Shown here: piece after piece, positions 20,251-31,178 of the stretch
Position numbering within the stretch: the stretch's first letter is position 1
How the letters are laid out: each line of letters opens with the position of its first letter
Assembly (NCBI RefSeq): GCF_030272615.1
Contig: NC_081408.1
Coordinates: 63,608,614 to 63,672,613 of the forward strand
Length of the DNA stretch: 64,000 nt
DNA from: Cryptomeria japonica
Lineage: Eukaryota; Streptophyta; Pinopsida; Cupressales; Cupressaceae
Direction: 5' to 3'
The notes under the pieces: generated by a model
Told to the model about the DNA's origin: nothing
Seen by the model: the letters and a program-made list of their open reading frames with translations, nothing else
Databases searched by the model: none
Position numbers and translations under genes: made by a program

Positions 20251-21990
20251 TATTGGACATAATGGATCACTAAGAGAGGGGTGGATCAGTGATTTAAACA
20301 TTTTTTACTTGATTAGAGCTATATCGGTTCAATATGAAATAAACCAAAATGCAGATCAATTACCTATGAAAAGAAAACAAGGTGTGTAGGAGAAATATCT
20401 AAAAGATTAAAACAATACACACATGAAGATGCAACACACAACATCTGATGTATGAGGAAGATCCAATGTGGGAAAAACCTTGCTAAGAATAGTTGTTGGA
20501 GAACTTCTGCTCCAATCCAGCCTCATAATGAAAAGATCTGATTAAAAATTTTAGGGCACCAACCCCTGATTTATGAGCACCAACCCCTACACAATTCATA
20601 GGCTACAACCTAAAGGAGCTACAACCCCTGCACTAAGCACCTACTTAGTGAAAATATTATGAAAACTCAGATATACAAATTCGATGCTTGCTAAAAATGA
20701 AGTTTTTCAAGCCTTCAAAGCTTTGCTCTACCGATTTCTATCTTACCAATTTGTATCAACTCAACACACACTGCAACTTAGCCTTTATGTTGGTTCCAAC
20801 TCTACTTAATCTTCCCTCCCTTTGTTTTGCTGAATTCAAATCACACTTGGTCACTCTCTATCAGGTACTGCTTCTTTCAATTTTTCACCTCAACATTCTA
20901 TGCTCACTCTGTCAATTTGTTCCTTATACCGGTTTACCCTGGTTCTCCTTATTGGTACAATATTTACTCACAAACGCTTCAAGTGTTTTTCTCTTCGGCT
21001 TTTAGACTGCAATTTCAGACTTTCCTTCACCCTTTAGAAACACCACTATCGGTCTTAGTTTGTCGTATTAAAACTAAAGCTTTCATGCCAAAAACCAATT
21101 CAAATTGAGGGTGGCTAGCGTTTCCTTCTACCAACCAAATCAACATCCATTTTGATTTGATCCACCTTGGATTGCACACCTACTTTGGAGGAATAAGCCA
21201 TCACGCATTTTCCTACTTTCCGAAGTATGTTTGCCAAAAATAGCAAACCCCACCATGATTTTCGGCCTTGAAATCTATTGACTTATTTATGACCTAGCTA
21301 TTTCCTTCTTGAGGTCCTCTTGCAGTTAGATTTCCTTACTTTGATCCAGGTGCCAACAACTCCCTAATCTTCCTTTATCGTTCATTATTTCTTGAGCCGC
21401 ATCAATCTGTTATCAACCCGTGATTTGTGGCTGTTCCATTTAATGTCGACCAACTACTCCAACAACCATGTCAATGGAAACTCAATTGACCTCTGCATGC
21501 TTGCCACCTCAACTCCATGTGGCATCATGTCAGGATACACTTAGCTTACTGACACATGGTCAGTTTAAACTTGAATATTCAACAAACTCATACCGGCACA
21601 AGCCCTTACTGGTCAAAACTTTTCCTGTTTCTATCTTCTTGCATACACTACACTAGTAGCTCAACTTCACCTCTAGTGGTTTGTGATGTCTTTGTCACTT
21701 TTCCTCTTAATCACAAACATTATCACAAACAAATGGTCATACTTCATACTGATTACAATTTGACATGCCAATACACAACTTCATATCACCTCTTACTAGT
21801 GATGTCACTGATAGTCTCAATACCTGCTTGTCTTCCACGCCTTTTTACCGGTTTTGTCTTCCACCATACTAGTTGTCAATCCTTCATGTTAAACTTCCTT
21901 ATGTCGGTTCAATCTTCTTCATAACAGGTTGACATACCCTATCAGTAGCCTGCAATACCAGTTGACATCAATGACAACTCAATGCCAATA
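20251..21990 (-). repeat. Copia alpha1 5' LTR
   Basis: A 1,740-bp minus-strand LTR. Both ends are altered symmetrically: TATTGG at the start (21990) and CCAATA at the end (20251), where the family has TGTTGG and CCAACA. The region 21780-21990 matches alpha2's 3' LTR piece at 50194-50402. Its hairpin is ATCACTGA with TTAGTGAT (20266-20293). I see no gene in it; small open frames there are chance. Confidence 0.83.
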
Positions 21991-22429
21991 GTGCCTTGGG
22001 TTGAGTATTTGTATAACTATTTGTGTGTATCCTTGTGTTAAGGGTCTAATTTGTATACCTAAAACAATGACAGTTTTAGGACAATCATAAGTAACTGTAG
22101 GAAACTTTTATAAAAATCCTTTGGGTGACTTTCCTTGTTGAAATTAAACCATATTTATTTTTGTGGCATGTCCTTAGTTTGTTAAGACCCTTGTTTGGTT
22201 GCAAATACCCCTTGGAAGGCTACTAGACCTAGGTGCACCAGATGAGCGCAAGTCAGCTTATGACTAGTTCTAAAAATTGTCAAGCCAAAATAAGTTTCTT
22301 ATACAAAGATACAAGTGTCCTAAGCCTGATCCATCCATTAGTTTCATGGGACATGTGTGTTAACCCTTTTCTTTCCTAAGAAGTGTAGTTTTCTTACCAA
22401 TTAGGAGCTCAGGTATGGTGAGGATTCGG
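21991..22429. other. Unassigned stretch
   Basis: No coding signal, LTR or repeat that I can support. It may be decayed sequence upstream of the Penelope-like fragment or the host of alpha1. Confidence 0.4.
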
Positions 22430-22724
22430 AGTTTGAAAGACCATAGTGTGTCATTTCTTTGTGAGGGCTTGTGAGTGGTTTGAAATAATCCTTATGCCTC
22501 TACGTCACTTAGCTGAATACTCCTCATCCACCAAGCATCACATTTGTTTTGAGGAGACCAAAATCTTATGTAAGGATGAAAACTTCTTAAAAAGGAAACT
22601 TTTGGAGTCTATTGAAATCATTAATCATCCCAATAACCTCAATCAGGATGAGAGATTGATTGTAAGTCACCCTTGGCAACCTTTGTTGTCTGTCCTCAAA
22701 AGCCACTATCATCTCACATCTTGA
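22430..22724 (+). pseudogene. Penelope-like element, GIY-YIG endonuclease C-terminal remnant
   Basis: A frame from about 22446 reads HLAEYSSSTKHHICFEETKI and then FLKRKLLESIEIINHPNNLN. The order Ala-Glu-His-like motif, KHHI, ETKIL, KRKLLESIEI, HPNNLN and a closing SHPWQPLLSVLK is that of the C-terminal part of the GIY-YIG endonuclease of Penelope-like retroelements. Such elements (Dryad clade) are known from conifers. The GIY-YIG catalytic start and all of the RT are missing or unrecognisable upstream. No TSD was found. It is a 5'-truncated relic. The family call rests on motif memory, not a search. Confidence 0.72.
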
Positions 22725-22935
22725 TCTTTTTTTTATTTTCTCTACCCTTGTTTTTTTCCCTTCACTTCTTCCTCTCTTCCTTTCTTGGGTCCTTATTCTT
22801 TCCTTTTCTTCCCCTTTCTTGATACCTTTCTATGGTCTTTTTCCTTCTCATTTTTAATTTTCTCTTGCTTGCCTTCTTAGCCTCTCTTCCTTCTTTTCTC
22901 TCTTTTAAGTTTTAGTTTGTAGTGTTCTTTAACCT
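22725..22935. repeat. Pyrimidine-rich tract
   Basis: About 210 bp of mostly T and C on the plus strand with irregular TTCC and CTT runs. It directly follows the Penelope-like stop and could be its 3' end. Confidence 0.6.
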
Positions 22936-22984
22936 TTTTTCATTTATTCTCTCTTATTGTATATTCATCTTTATTTATCTATTT

Positions 22985-23255
22985 GGATTATATGTATGTC
23001 TGTATGTATGTATATGCACGCGCACACACACACACACTGATACATACATATACATATACATACAGATATATACACATGTATGTGTAGATATATGTATATA
23101 TACATATAAATACACACATATATATACACACACATACACACACATGCACATATACATATATGTACATATATGTACATATGTATATATATGTATATATGTA
23201 TATATGTATGTATGTTTATGTATATGTATATATACATATACATGTACACACCAAC
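22985..23255. repeat. Compound microsatellite (TATG, CA, TATACA, TACA)
   Basis: About 270 bp of alternating purine and pyrimidine built from TATG, CA and TATACA-like units. Long open frames across it on both strands are artefacts of the repeat. Confidence 0.9.
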
Positions 23256-23284
23256 ATAAATAAGAATGAAACTTGAACTATCAT

Positions 23285-23513
23285 TGCACCTTGTTTTATT
23301 CCAATATCTAGAAAAGAAGTCTTTTAAGCCAAATGACTTCTTTACAAGCATGAGTAGCTGCATAATACTCCACTTTTGTAGTGGTAAAATAAACCTCATC
23401 CCATTGCCTACTCATCCAACTAATTGCACCACCAAAAAAAGTTAACACATAAGCATTGGTTGATCTTCTACTATAAATATCACCTACACAGTCTGAATCC
23501 ACATACCATGAAT
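23285..23513 (-). pseudogene. Copia RNase H fragment, third lineage
   Basis: Minus-strand VDSDCVGDIYSRRSTNAYVL, then [10 protein letters not shown] and [14 protein letters not shown]: the Ty1/copia RNase H domain with Asp-Ser-Asp. ATHACKE differs from the alpha (STCYSQ) and beta (ATNCTH) RNase H, so it belongs to another lineage. No LTR or RT is attached, and it ends beside the microsatellite. A short isolated scrap. Confidence 0.8.
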
Positions 23514-23600
23514 ATCAAGGGAAATCACATCTCCTACCAAATTTATTGGCATTTTACTACACCAATAAAGTTTGTTGTTGATATGCAACCCATTAATGAT

Positions 23601-24782
23601 TGATTGGCAGATGTGGTGAAGAGATTGACATTCACATTTGATGACTAAGTTTTGTGTTGTCATTGATGGAAATAATGTTTATCTAGTCATCTAAGTCTTT
23701 GAAGCCAATTGGTAAGGCTTAACTGGTACAAAAGATAATTTATCAAAGAACTGATGATTAGGACTTCAATTAGTAAGTAGTGAACAAAGTTACATTCAAG
23801 AAACCGATACAGGCAATTTTTGAAGAGTTGGATGATGCAGTTTTTAAGTAGTGTTGGAGATAGGTATTTGGTGTTTTGTTTACAACCACATTGTTAGATT
23901 CAACATGTTAAGCTAGATTTGATGTACAGAGAAAGCATTCTGATGAAAACTTAACCGATAGTGATAAACTCACTTAAATCGATAAACTGACATAAGATTT
24001 GTTTTGTTTATTATTTGTTTTGTTAGTGGATGACATAAGTAAAGCATGGAATATAAGTTTGCCTAGATTCATTGTACCTAAGAAATTGTTTCAAGCTTGT
24101 AGCTGACTAAAAGTGAATGTTTATAAAAAGTGTGATGAGGTATGAATTCGGCATGTATAAGTGTATGAGATCATTAGAGAATGATGCAAATGTGATTGTG
24201 CGGTGATTAGGGAAGCTTTGTAATAAAGTGTTGTTGAAGTTTTGAGGATCTGAAGAGCATCTTATCAGATACAGAATGTGTTACATGAAGATCTTTTGAT
24301 TGTTGTTTTCCTAGTAGTTTATAGCAATAAAATCCCCTAATTGTGTAGGTCCTAACATGCCTTAATTTGTAAATCCCCTAATAGGATAGCTCTATATCAG
24401 AATCTTAAATCCTCTTGTGAGGTTGATTTTAATAGGTCATTTCTTCTAACAAGGCTTATCATTAAAATACCTTAACCAAGTGACTCTTAACAAGGTCTTC
24501 TCCTTATAGAGCATAGTTGTAAGACCTTAATTGGTCAAGATTTATATTCTGCTGATAGTGAATCTTGTGGGTACTAACTCCCACCATGGTTTTTTTCCCT
24601 TTTGGGTTGTCCATGTATAAATCTCTTGTGTTATGTGGAATTCATTTTATTAGGCATTAGCTTATGTGGTGATATTCCTCTTATGCTTGTTGAGTTTTAA
24701 GGTGTTCAAGTTGGTGATTGGATTCAAATTGGTTTTTCTTTCACTGATTCACCCCCCCTCTTAGTGCCTTATAAGTTCATCA
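23601..24782 (+). repeat. NA3 5' LTR (left edge approximate)
   Basis: Ends TTCATCA before the primer site. It carries the shared core (CCCACCATGGTTTTTTTCCC near 24572) and a hairpin, CACTGA at 24742-24747 with TTAGTG at 24761-24766, around the C-rich loop. The start is placed at TGATTGGCAG by resemblance to other LTR starts. Confidence 0.65.
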
Positions 24783-24784
24783 AT

Positions 24785-24796
24785 TCGTATCAGAGT
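24785..24796 (+). other. NA3 primer-binding site
   Basis: TCGTATCAGAGT, two mismatches to the initiator tRNA-Met site, at the usual distance after the LTR. Confidence 0.7.
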
Positions 24797-24844
24797 CACA
24801 CTTCCTTGAGGCTTAACCGCTTGGGAAGGATCCCTAAGGAAAAC

Positions 24845-26128
24845 ATGGGGGAAGTAATGAGCAATAGAGAGATCTCCAAAAGACTTGCATAAATAGAGGA
24901 AGACCTAGAATAATTGAGAGGCAAGTATAAAGGTTCACTTGCTAAGAGAAAAGAGTTAACTGAACAACTGTTGGAAGTCTCTGAAATTAGTTCTTCTGAT
25001 GAGGCTAGCATAGATGCATTGGTTGATGAAGTTGAGAAACTAAATGAAGAGAAAGATAACTTGAGGAGAGAGCTTGAGGCGCAAACCCTTTGAATGAGTC
25101 AAGAACTTGAAGCAAGGAGGACAATAGAAGACAAGATCAAAGAGAAAGAACACAAGATTTTTAAGCTAAATCAGGAAATTGGTACTTTGTATGCTCAATG
25201 GCATGAAGTAAAAGAAGATATTGATATGGAAATGTGTCTTAGAGAGACCCTTATGAAAAAGAATGAAGATCTTACAAAATAACTTGTTGATGCTAATGAG
25301 AAACATGCTAAGTTTAATAAGAGTTCTACCATGCTTGATGAATATATCTAATCTCACAGGATGAAAGGTGATACAACTAGATTAGGATATTCCACATTTG
25401 AGAAAGGTAAGTCTTCCAGTACAAAGGGAAACATGGATGAAGGAAAACCTATACCAAAGATTCTAAAATCTAGCAGTAAGAAACCTTATTAACATGTATG
25501 TTTCAATTGTCATAAACCAAGACATACTACTAATTTTTATGGGAGAAGATCTAATGCTAATACTGGTTATAGACCTAATACTTATCAAAGATATGTGCCT
25601 ATAATATTTGAAGGTTATTGTTACACATGAAATATGTATGAGCATAGATATATTGAATATAGGAATGGAGAAAATAATCCTACACCTCACATGAATCGAG
25701 GATATGGTGGTCATTGGAGAAGAAATTTCAATGGCCGAAGAAGTACAAATTAGCAGAGATCCTATGATAAGTGGTCTAGCCCCTATGAGATGGAGAAGAG
25801 AATGAATGTGGTTTGCATAATTTGTAATAACTTTGGTCATTTGGCTATGAATTATAGAATAAGGATTGGTAGAGGCAATGTGGGACCTTAGAGAGCATCT
25901 AGTATGGGTTGTTATCATTGTCATCAATTGGGACACATTGCTATGTTTTGCATACGAAAGAAGAATCAACCGGTAAATCAACCTACTGACCGGAAAGGGA
26001 AGAAGAAATTTGATGTTGATGAAACCAAAGCTAAAATGAATAAAATATGGAGGAAGAAATCTAATGAGGAGTCATCAGATCAGTCTCATTCTTCACCTCG
26101 TGTGGAGAACCCTTCACTGGTAAACTAA
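24845..26128 (+). pseudogene. NA3 gag-like protein with CCHC knuckles
   Basis: The ATG at 24845 (MGEVMSNREISKRLA) starts a single frame to the TAA at 26126, with no frameshift and about nine stops. The first 190 codons are a Glu/Lys/Leu coiled coil. Knuckles are CFNCHKPRHTTNFY near 25500 (His shifted, last Cys lost), a very worn CYT...EHRYIEY near 25620, CIICNNFGHLAMNY near 25817 (last Cys lost) and an intact CYHCHQLGHIAMFC near 25910. It ends with KAKMNKIWRKK, shared in type with NA4 gag. Same plan as NA1 and NA2, without a UBN2 capsid. Confidence 0.82.
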
Positions 26129-26610
26129 GTTATTTATACAACTTGGGGAGAGCTTATTGTCAAATCTTTAGAAGAACCCCTAGATGAAGTGCGGTAAGTC
26201 AAATTTGTATATTTTGATAGATTTTGATGTTATGAAGTGTTTTTGGATCATAACCGGTAGAAATGATGTATCTTTGGAAATTGGTAATATGTATCAGTAT
26301 GTTATGAGAAGTTTTAGAGTTTTACTGGTAGTAGCATTTAATGCAGTAGATAATGGGAAAATATAAGAAACTTTTTGAATGTTAATTGTCACATTGCATT
26401 CGTAAGAGCATTTAGAAAATGAATATAGAAGAGTAGAGCTTGTGTCTACAACATCTAACCTATTTGACAGAGTTTGAACAAATTTGGTGTGATTTGTGAT
26501 TGACAATCAGTTAAGAAATCTTTGTTGGTGTTTTGGAACCCTAGTGCAAAATAAGTAAAAGGTATTTATACAGAAACTTGTTATCTACTTATCTTTTTGA
26601 ATCATTGAAG
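26129..26610 (+). other. NA3 spacer between gag and ORF2
   Basis: About 480 bp without a supported gene, at the same place as the spacers of NA1b, NA2 and NA4. Confidence 0.5.
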
Positions 26611-28970
26611 ATGGACACCCCACATCTTGTTGATGTTACAGAGAGACCATGTCCTAAATTCAAGAGGCACCCGTTCAAGTCTGAGGAAATTGATCCCACC
26701 AGAGCCCTATCCGGAGTCCCTTATGGTGTATTGCATGTTGAAGATATTAGATCATTTTATCATTGAAAATTGGAAGATATGGGTATTGCTGCTATTTTTT
26801 ATCAGTTTAGAGCAGTACCTGATAATAATGGTATATTGAAGATTACCAAGGAAGCTATTCATGTACTCTCCATATTTTGTGCCACCGGTGAGGTTCCAGT
26901 TTTAAGATCCGTTCCAAAGAATGATCTAGAAAATTTGACAGGATCTAAGTGGGATGGCAAAGAAATGATTGTGAATGATATCAATGATCTGACAGTAAAA
27001 TATGCTTCAATGGTTATCGGTTACTGGATCTACTACTCTAACAAGATGAATAACATACCTATTGCTACTATTCATACTACCCACCAGATGATCAAGGAGG
27101 ATATTGACTATGATCTATCAGAGGCATTGAGGAGTCAACTTGTGTTGAACCTAGAATCCATCAAGAAGGATAACAGGTTAAGGTTTAAATTTGGTTAATT
27201 AATTCTTGGTTTATTCTTTTATTTTTATAATTATTTACTCGATATTGGTGATATCCAATGGGTAGAAGGCACCCCATCATTGGTACAAATGAAGAACAAC
27301 ATTAGAATTCTTGGAAATGATTTTGGCAAGATTGCATGGGGATACTTCAAGGCCTTTCAGAAGAAAATGCATGCAAGGGAGAGGATACTAACAAAATTTG
27401 TCAACCGGTATGAGAACACTATTTGTTTTATGGTTGATATAGACACTTGTATGATGGAGGCAGTTGAGCCTCAAACTACATGAGTTTCTCCCATGGGATA
27501 TGAAGTGGATATGAATCTTCTAATAGCTTATGCAGACCATTTTCTTGGCCAACCAGTTGATACCACAATAGAAAGGTTTGGCACCTACAAAGAAAAGTTC
27601 TTATAGGTGCATTAAGAAGTCAACAAATCAGTTATTGTGAAGAAAGTTAGAAAGGAGGTTGAAGCCTTTGCCGAGCAAGAAGGATTCATAAAGGAGAAAA
27701 TTGCTTAAGAAAGAGAAAAACATGCTGCTCAACAAGTTGGAACTTCAAGTGCACCAATCAGTACCCCCACCAATGTAAATACTAGAGTTGGGAAAGAGAA
27801 AACTATAGAGAAACTAGCAACTATTAAGAAGGAGAAATCGGAAAAGGAAAAAAGAACAAGCCAAGAAACCTGTATCTATTGATGAAGAAGAAACTTAATC
27901 TGAGGAAGATAAGAAATCCCTAAGGGCTAGTGTCAAAAAGCCTAAGGTTACCAATAAGTCAACTGTTAAATCTGTGAAGAAATCGGTAACTAAACCTACA
28001 CCTCTTGATAAGCTATTAAGAAGTATTAAGGAATAGGGTGTTCTTAAGGGATTGAACAAATTGTATGATAATCTTGGCGAGAATGAACAAAGGCAGACAA
28101 AAGATGGAATTGTTTTTAAGATGAATAAATATAGTAAATCTCTAATTGAATTATAGGGGCATATTTCTAGTTCTTTGTACAATAAGATTGATGCTAGATG
28201 GCAAATTGCCATGAAACAAGATAAAGAGTACATTGAATTGGTTCTTAAGAACTTGCAGCCTAAAGCAACTAAGGAAGAAATAGATGATATTTTATCCAAG
28301 GTAAAATCATATTTTAGGTCAAAAAAGAGGTTGAATAGATTGTTGATTGGAGAGACCCAATTAGTCCATTAAGAGACTAAGAAATTTTTGAAGAATGTAC
28401 TGGGTCTGATTCCTGATGGGGAAGAAGATGAGGAAGATAAATTGGAAAAGCTTAAGGGTGAATACTTTCCAGAAGGTTTTAAACCTACTAATTTTGAGCC
28501 TGATGACATTGTGATGGGAGATCAATCGATAGATGATCAATCAGTGAACACACAAACTGAACCTGTAATTATCCCTGATGATGATGTTGATGATACTAAT
28601 GTTGTTGACAATATAGATATGCATTATGTTGATGTTCAGATATCTGAGTAGCATGAACAAGAATAGGAATAGGTAGAGAAGAAAATTGGAGAAGAAAAGA
28701 GCTTTGATGAGCCACCAGTGAGCACCCAGGTTAGTGACACTCAACCATCATCAGTAAATGTAAGTGACAACAATACGAATAAGACAAAAGAAAAGAAAGA
28801 TGTGGAGCCACCAGTAAATGCATAAACTATTGATACACAACCACCACTAGCAAAGGCCAGTAATTAAGAAAAGAAAGAAGAGAAGACAAAATAAATAGAA
28901 AAGGAAAAGGAAGAGGAGAAAAATGATGACAAAGAGAAAACAAAGAAGACTAAACCTATAGTGACACCTT
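26611..28970 (+). pseudogene. NA3 ORF2, long protein of pol-less elements (part 1)
   Basis: The ATG at 26611 opens MDTPHLVDVTERPCPKFKRH. Blocks: GVPYGVLHVEDIR near 26720; ILKITKEAIHVLSIF near 26833; YASMVIGYWIYYSNKMN near 27001; YDLSEALRSQLVLNL near 27109; FGKIAWGYFKAFQKKMHARE near 27320; NTICFMVDIDTCMMEAVEP near 27416; MGYEVD near 27496; then a Lys/Glu-rich middle with a frameshift near 27850; and an acidic stretch near 28400-28650. Many stops. It is cut at 28970 by NA1b and continues at 36709. The domain resembles the other ORF2 proteins only in blocks, so NA3 is an old separate lineage. Confidence 0.78.
28966..28970. repeat. Target-site duplication of NA1b (ACCTT)
   Basis: ACCTT is repeated exactly at 36709-36713. 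With one copy removed the NA3 ORF2 frame continues. Confidence 0.92.
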
Positions 28971-29248
28971 TGTTGGCATATGCACACTCCAATGAGACAT
29001 TCTATGTGATTGAAGGTTTTGTCATTGATGGCAACCTTGCAATGGCACTGGCAAGACATTATACTAGCAAAGCATTACACCGTCAAGATAGTGCATCGGC
29101 ATCAGTAAATCACACTCTACATTGACACTCAGGACATTGGCACCAGTAGAAGAAATCAAGTATACCAGCACAGAGGCCGACATGATTTTTGTTATGTAAT
29201 ATTTTGTTTATTATTCTAAGCTGACTTGGCAAATTGTAAAATGACTCT

Positions 29249-29259
29249 TATATATAAAG
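29249..29259 (+). promoter_or_regulatory. Candidate TATA box in NA1b LTR
   Basis: TATATATAAAG, conserved in all four NA1 LTR copies. Confidence 0.6.
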
Positions 29260-29734
29260 GAGATCATTGTAGACATTTGTAGAAGTGATGTAGGAGCATA
29301 AAGAAAAATATTAGGCAGACCTAATGTGCAAAATATAGGTCAAGGTTATATGTAAAGAACAAAGAATGAACCGGTACTGAATCTAGCATTGAAGATGCTA
29401 TTGTAAAGCAGTGCAAGTCATTGGATTAGTATAATCCTTATTGTAAGTTAGTGTGACTTCTCATTGAGCAGTGAGCTCTAGGTAGTTGGCCTTCCTGCAT
29501 GTGTAGGCCCCTATTGTAAGTAATATTCTCTTATTGGCCAGTGAGTGAATATTGTGGGTCACAAATCCCACCAAGGTTTTTCCCACACCGGGTTTCCTCA
29601 TTAGATATCTTGTGTTATGGTGTACTTTTCATGTGGATTTTCTTGATTCTGTTTATTGCAATATTTATTGCATACCGGTACACTATTATATTATGTTCCG
29701 CATGTTTTAACTTAAGAAATTGTTATGACCGGTT

Positions 29735-29766
29735 AGATACTGATTCACCCCCCCCTCTCAGTATCT
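29735..29766 (+). other. C-rich hairpin near LTR end (NA1b)
   Basis: AGATACTGA pairs perfectly with TCAGTATCT around TTCACCCCCCCCTC. The 3' LTR copy near 36661-36693 keeps most pairs, with one G-T wobble and one mismatch. Confidence 0.75.
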
Positions 29767-29783
29767 GTGGGACCCCTAACAAT

Positions 29784-29795
29784 TGGTATCAGAGC
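29784..29795 (+). other. NA1b primer-binding site
   Basis: TGGTATCAGAGC, exact initiator tRNA-Met type, two bases after the LTR. Confidence 0.93.
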
Positions 29796-29852
29796 TTGGT
29801 CCTCTATTTTCAGAAGCCTAACAGCTTGAGGAAGATCTTGACACCAGTAAAG

Positions 29853-30987
29853 ATGGAAAATATGATGAAGCAACTTGAAGGAGCTCTCAAAGACTATGAT
29901 GCAGAGAAATTGAAAAATATCAAATTAGAAGATGATCTAAGGGTTGCTCAGGATATCATTTAGGGACTTCAAGAAAATTTTACTGTTGCAAGAAATAAGA
30001 GAAGAGAACTTTGTGAAAAATTGCAAAATGAAAATGATGAAAAGGAATCACTTAATGATATGATAAGCAAGTTGAAACAAGAGATCATGACAACAAAAAA
30101 TGAAATGCAGGATATGACTATGAGATTTTGCAAAGAGATTGAGGATAGGAAAAAGAATGAAGAAGAATTGACCAGAAGACTAAGTGATGCAGCAAATGAG
30201 AACACAAAACTTAGCTATGAAAATGACATGTTGAAGATAGATCTGATGCATACTCAGAATGACTCAAATGAACTGATGAGACAAAAAGAAATCTTGGAAA
30301 GAGAACTGGAAACTACAAATCAACACAAAGAAAAATTCAAGAAAAGCTCAGAGGAACTTGGTACCTTGCTGAAAAATCAAAAACCTAAAGGTGACACTTC
30401 CGGAATTGGCTTTGAAGTTCATGAAAGCTCCGGTACTACAAATACTCAGGATCACAACAAACCAGTAAGACAACCTAATGCTTATAAATTCAATGGAAAA
30501 TGTTTTAACTGTGATAAGTATGGTCATAGAGCAAATGAATGTAGATCTAGGAATTATCAGAATATCAATACACCCACTGATCAATGTTCAAAATGCAACA
30601 AAGTTGGTCACAACTCTGAAAAACTATAGAATGAATGTGAGATGTTATGTTTGTGGAAGATTTGGACATTTATCAAATCAATGCAGAACACAAACTAGCA
30701 TAGGTTATGGGAAAGCTATCCAGAAGAATAATGTAACTTGTTATGCATGTAACAAGATTGGGCATATTGCTAAATTTTGTAGAAGTAAAGGAACACCGGT
30801 AGACAACAAAAGTGCTATCTTGAAAGGTAAAGAAAAAGTTGAAGAGGTTAAGCAAGAATTCTCAAAACAATGGATTAGAAAAGCTGATCTAAATATTGGG
30901 AATACTTCTCCACCGGTAGAACCAACCAAAGCTTCACCGATAGGACAAAGTGATGCTCCACCAGCAGGAAGTTCTTCATCTAATTGA
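29853..30987 (+). pseudogene. NA1b gag-like protein with four CCHC knuckles
   Basis: The ATG at 29853 opens MENMMKQLEGALKDYD. A coiled coil of about 180 residues is followed by LGTLLKNQKPKGDTSGIGF near 30356, then knuckles CFNCDKYGHRANEC near 30503, CSKCNKVGHNSEK near 30587, CYVCGRFGHLSNQC near 30640 and CYACNKIGHIAKFC near 30739, and a tail with QWIRK. Only two defects are visible: a TAG at 29961 where NA1a has CAG, and a one-base shift in an A run near 30618 between knuckles 2 and 3. There is no capsid (UBN2) domain, unlike a normal copia gag. About 378 codons in total. Confidence 0.88.
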
Positions 30988-31178
30988 AGAAAATTTCTTT
31001 GAGGGTTTGGAAATCTATTGATACATGTGCTAATTATTCCCTCAGTTAGAGATAAGAAGTTGAAAATTACTTATTACCGACAGACAACGCTAGGTAAATA
31101 CTTAACTGGCATGCAATTAATGTGGTAGATGGCGAAAAGACATTATAAAGTAAGGTTTTGGCTCCATTTCATTTCACC
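30988..31178 (+). other. NA1b spacer between gag and ORF2
   Basis: About 190 bp with no supported gene. Confidence 0.5.

Larger units (their letters stand above)
1..21990 (-). mobile_element. Copia alpha1, Ty1/copia LTR retrotransposon, base layer of a nest
   Basis: Minus-strand element read as 21990-20251 (5' LTR), 20248-20237 (primer site), gag 20174-19794 plus 13421-11770, pol 11640-10682, then 346-1. Its 3' end lies left of the window. It is split by beta1 (347-10676) and NA2 (13427-19793). Each interruption has a 5-bp duplication and the reading frame resumes on the far side. Protease, gag_pre-integrase and integrase precede the RT linker, the Ty1/copia domain order. Many stops and at least one frameshift make it a dead copy. 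Confidence 0.88.
28971..29781 (+). repeat. NA1b 5' LTR
   Basis: TGTTGGCATATGCACAC to CCCCTAACA. It has a TATA box at 29249-29259, the shared core at 29556-29620 and a hairpin at 29735-29766. Confidence 0.93.

Noticed and set aside
22922-23399. Overlapping long open frames (113 and 142 codons) on both strands
   Set aside because: They run through the Tyr/Ile/Cys/Thr-coding microsatellite. The translations are pure repeat, joined on the minus strand to an RNase H scrap in the wrong frame.
25463-25981. 172-codon minus-strand frame
   Set aside because: Antisense shadow of NA3 gag. The knuckles are on the plus strand.
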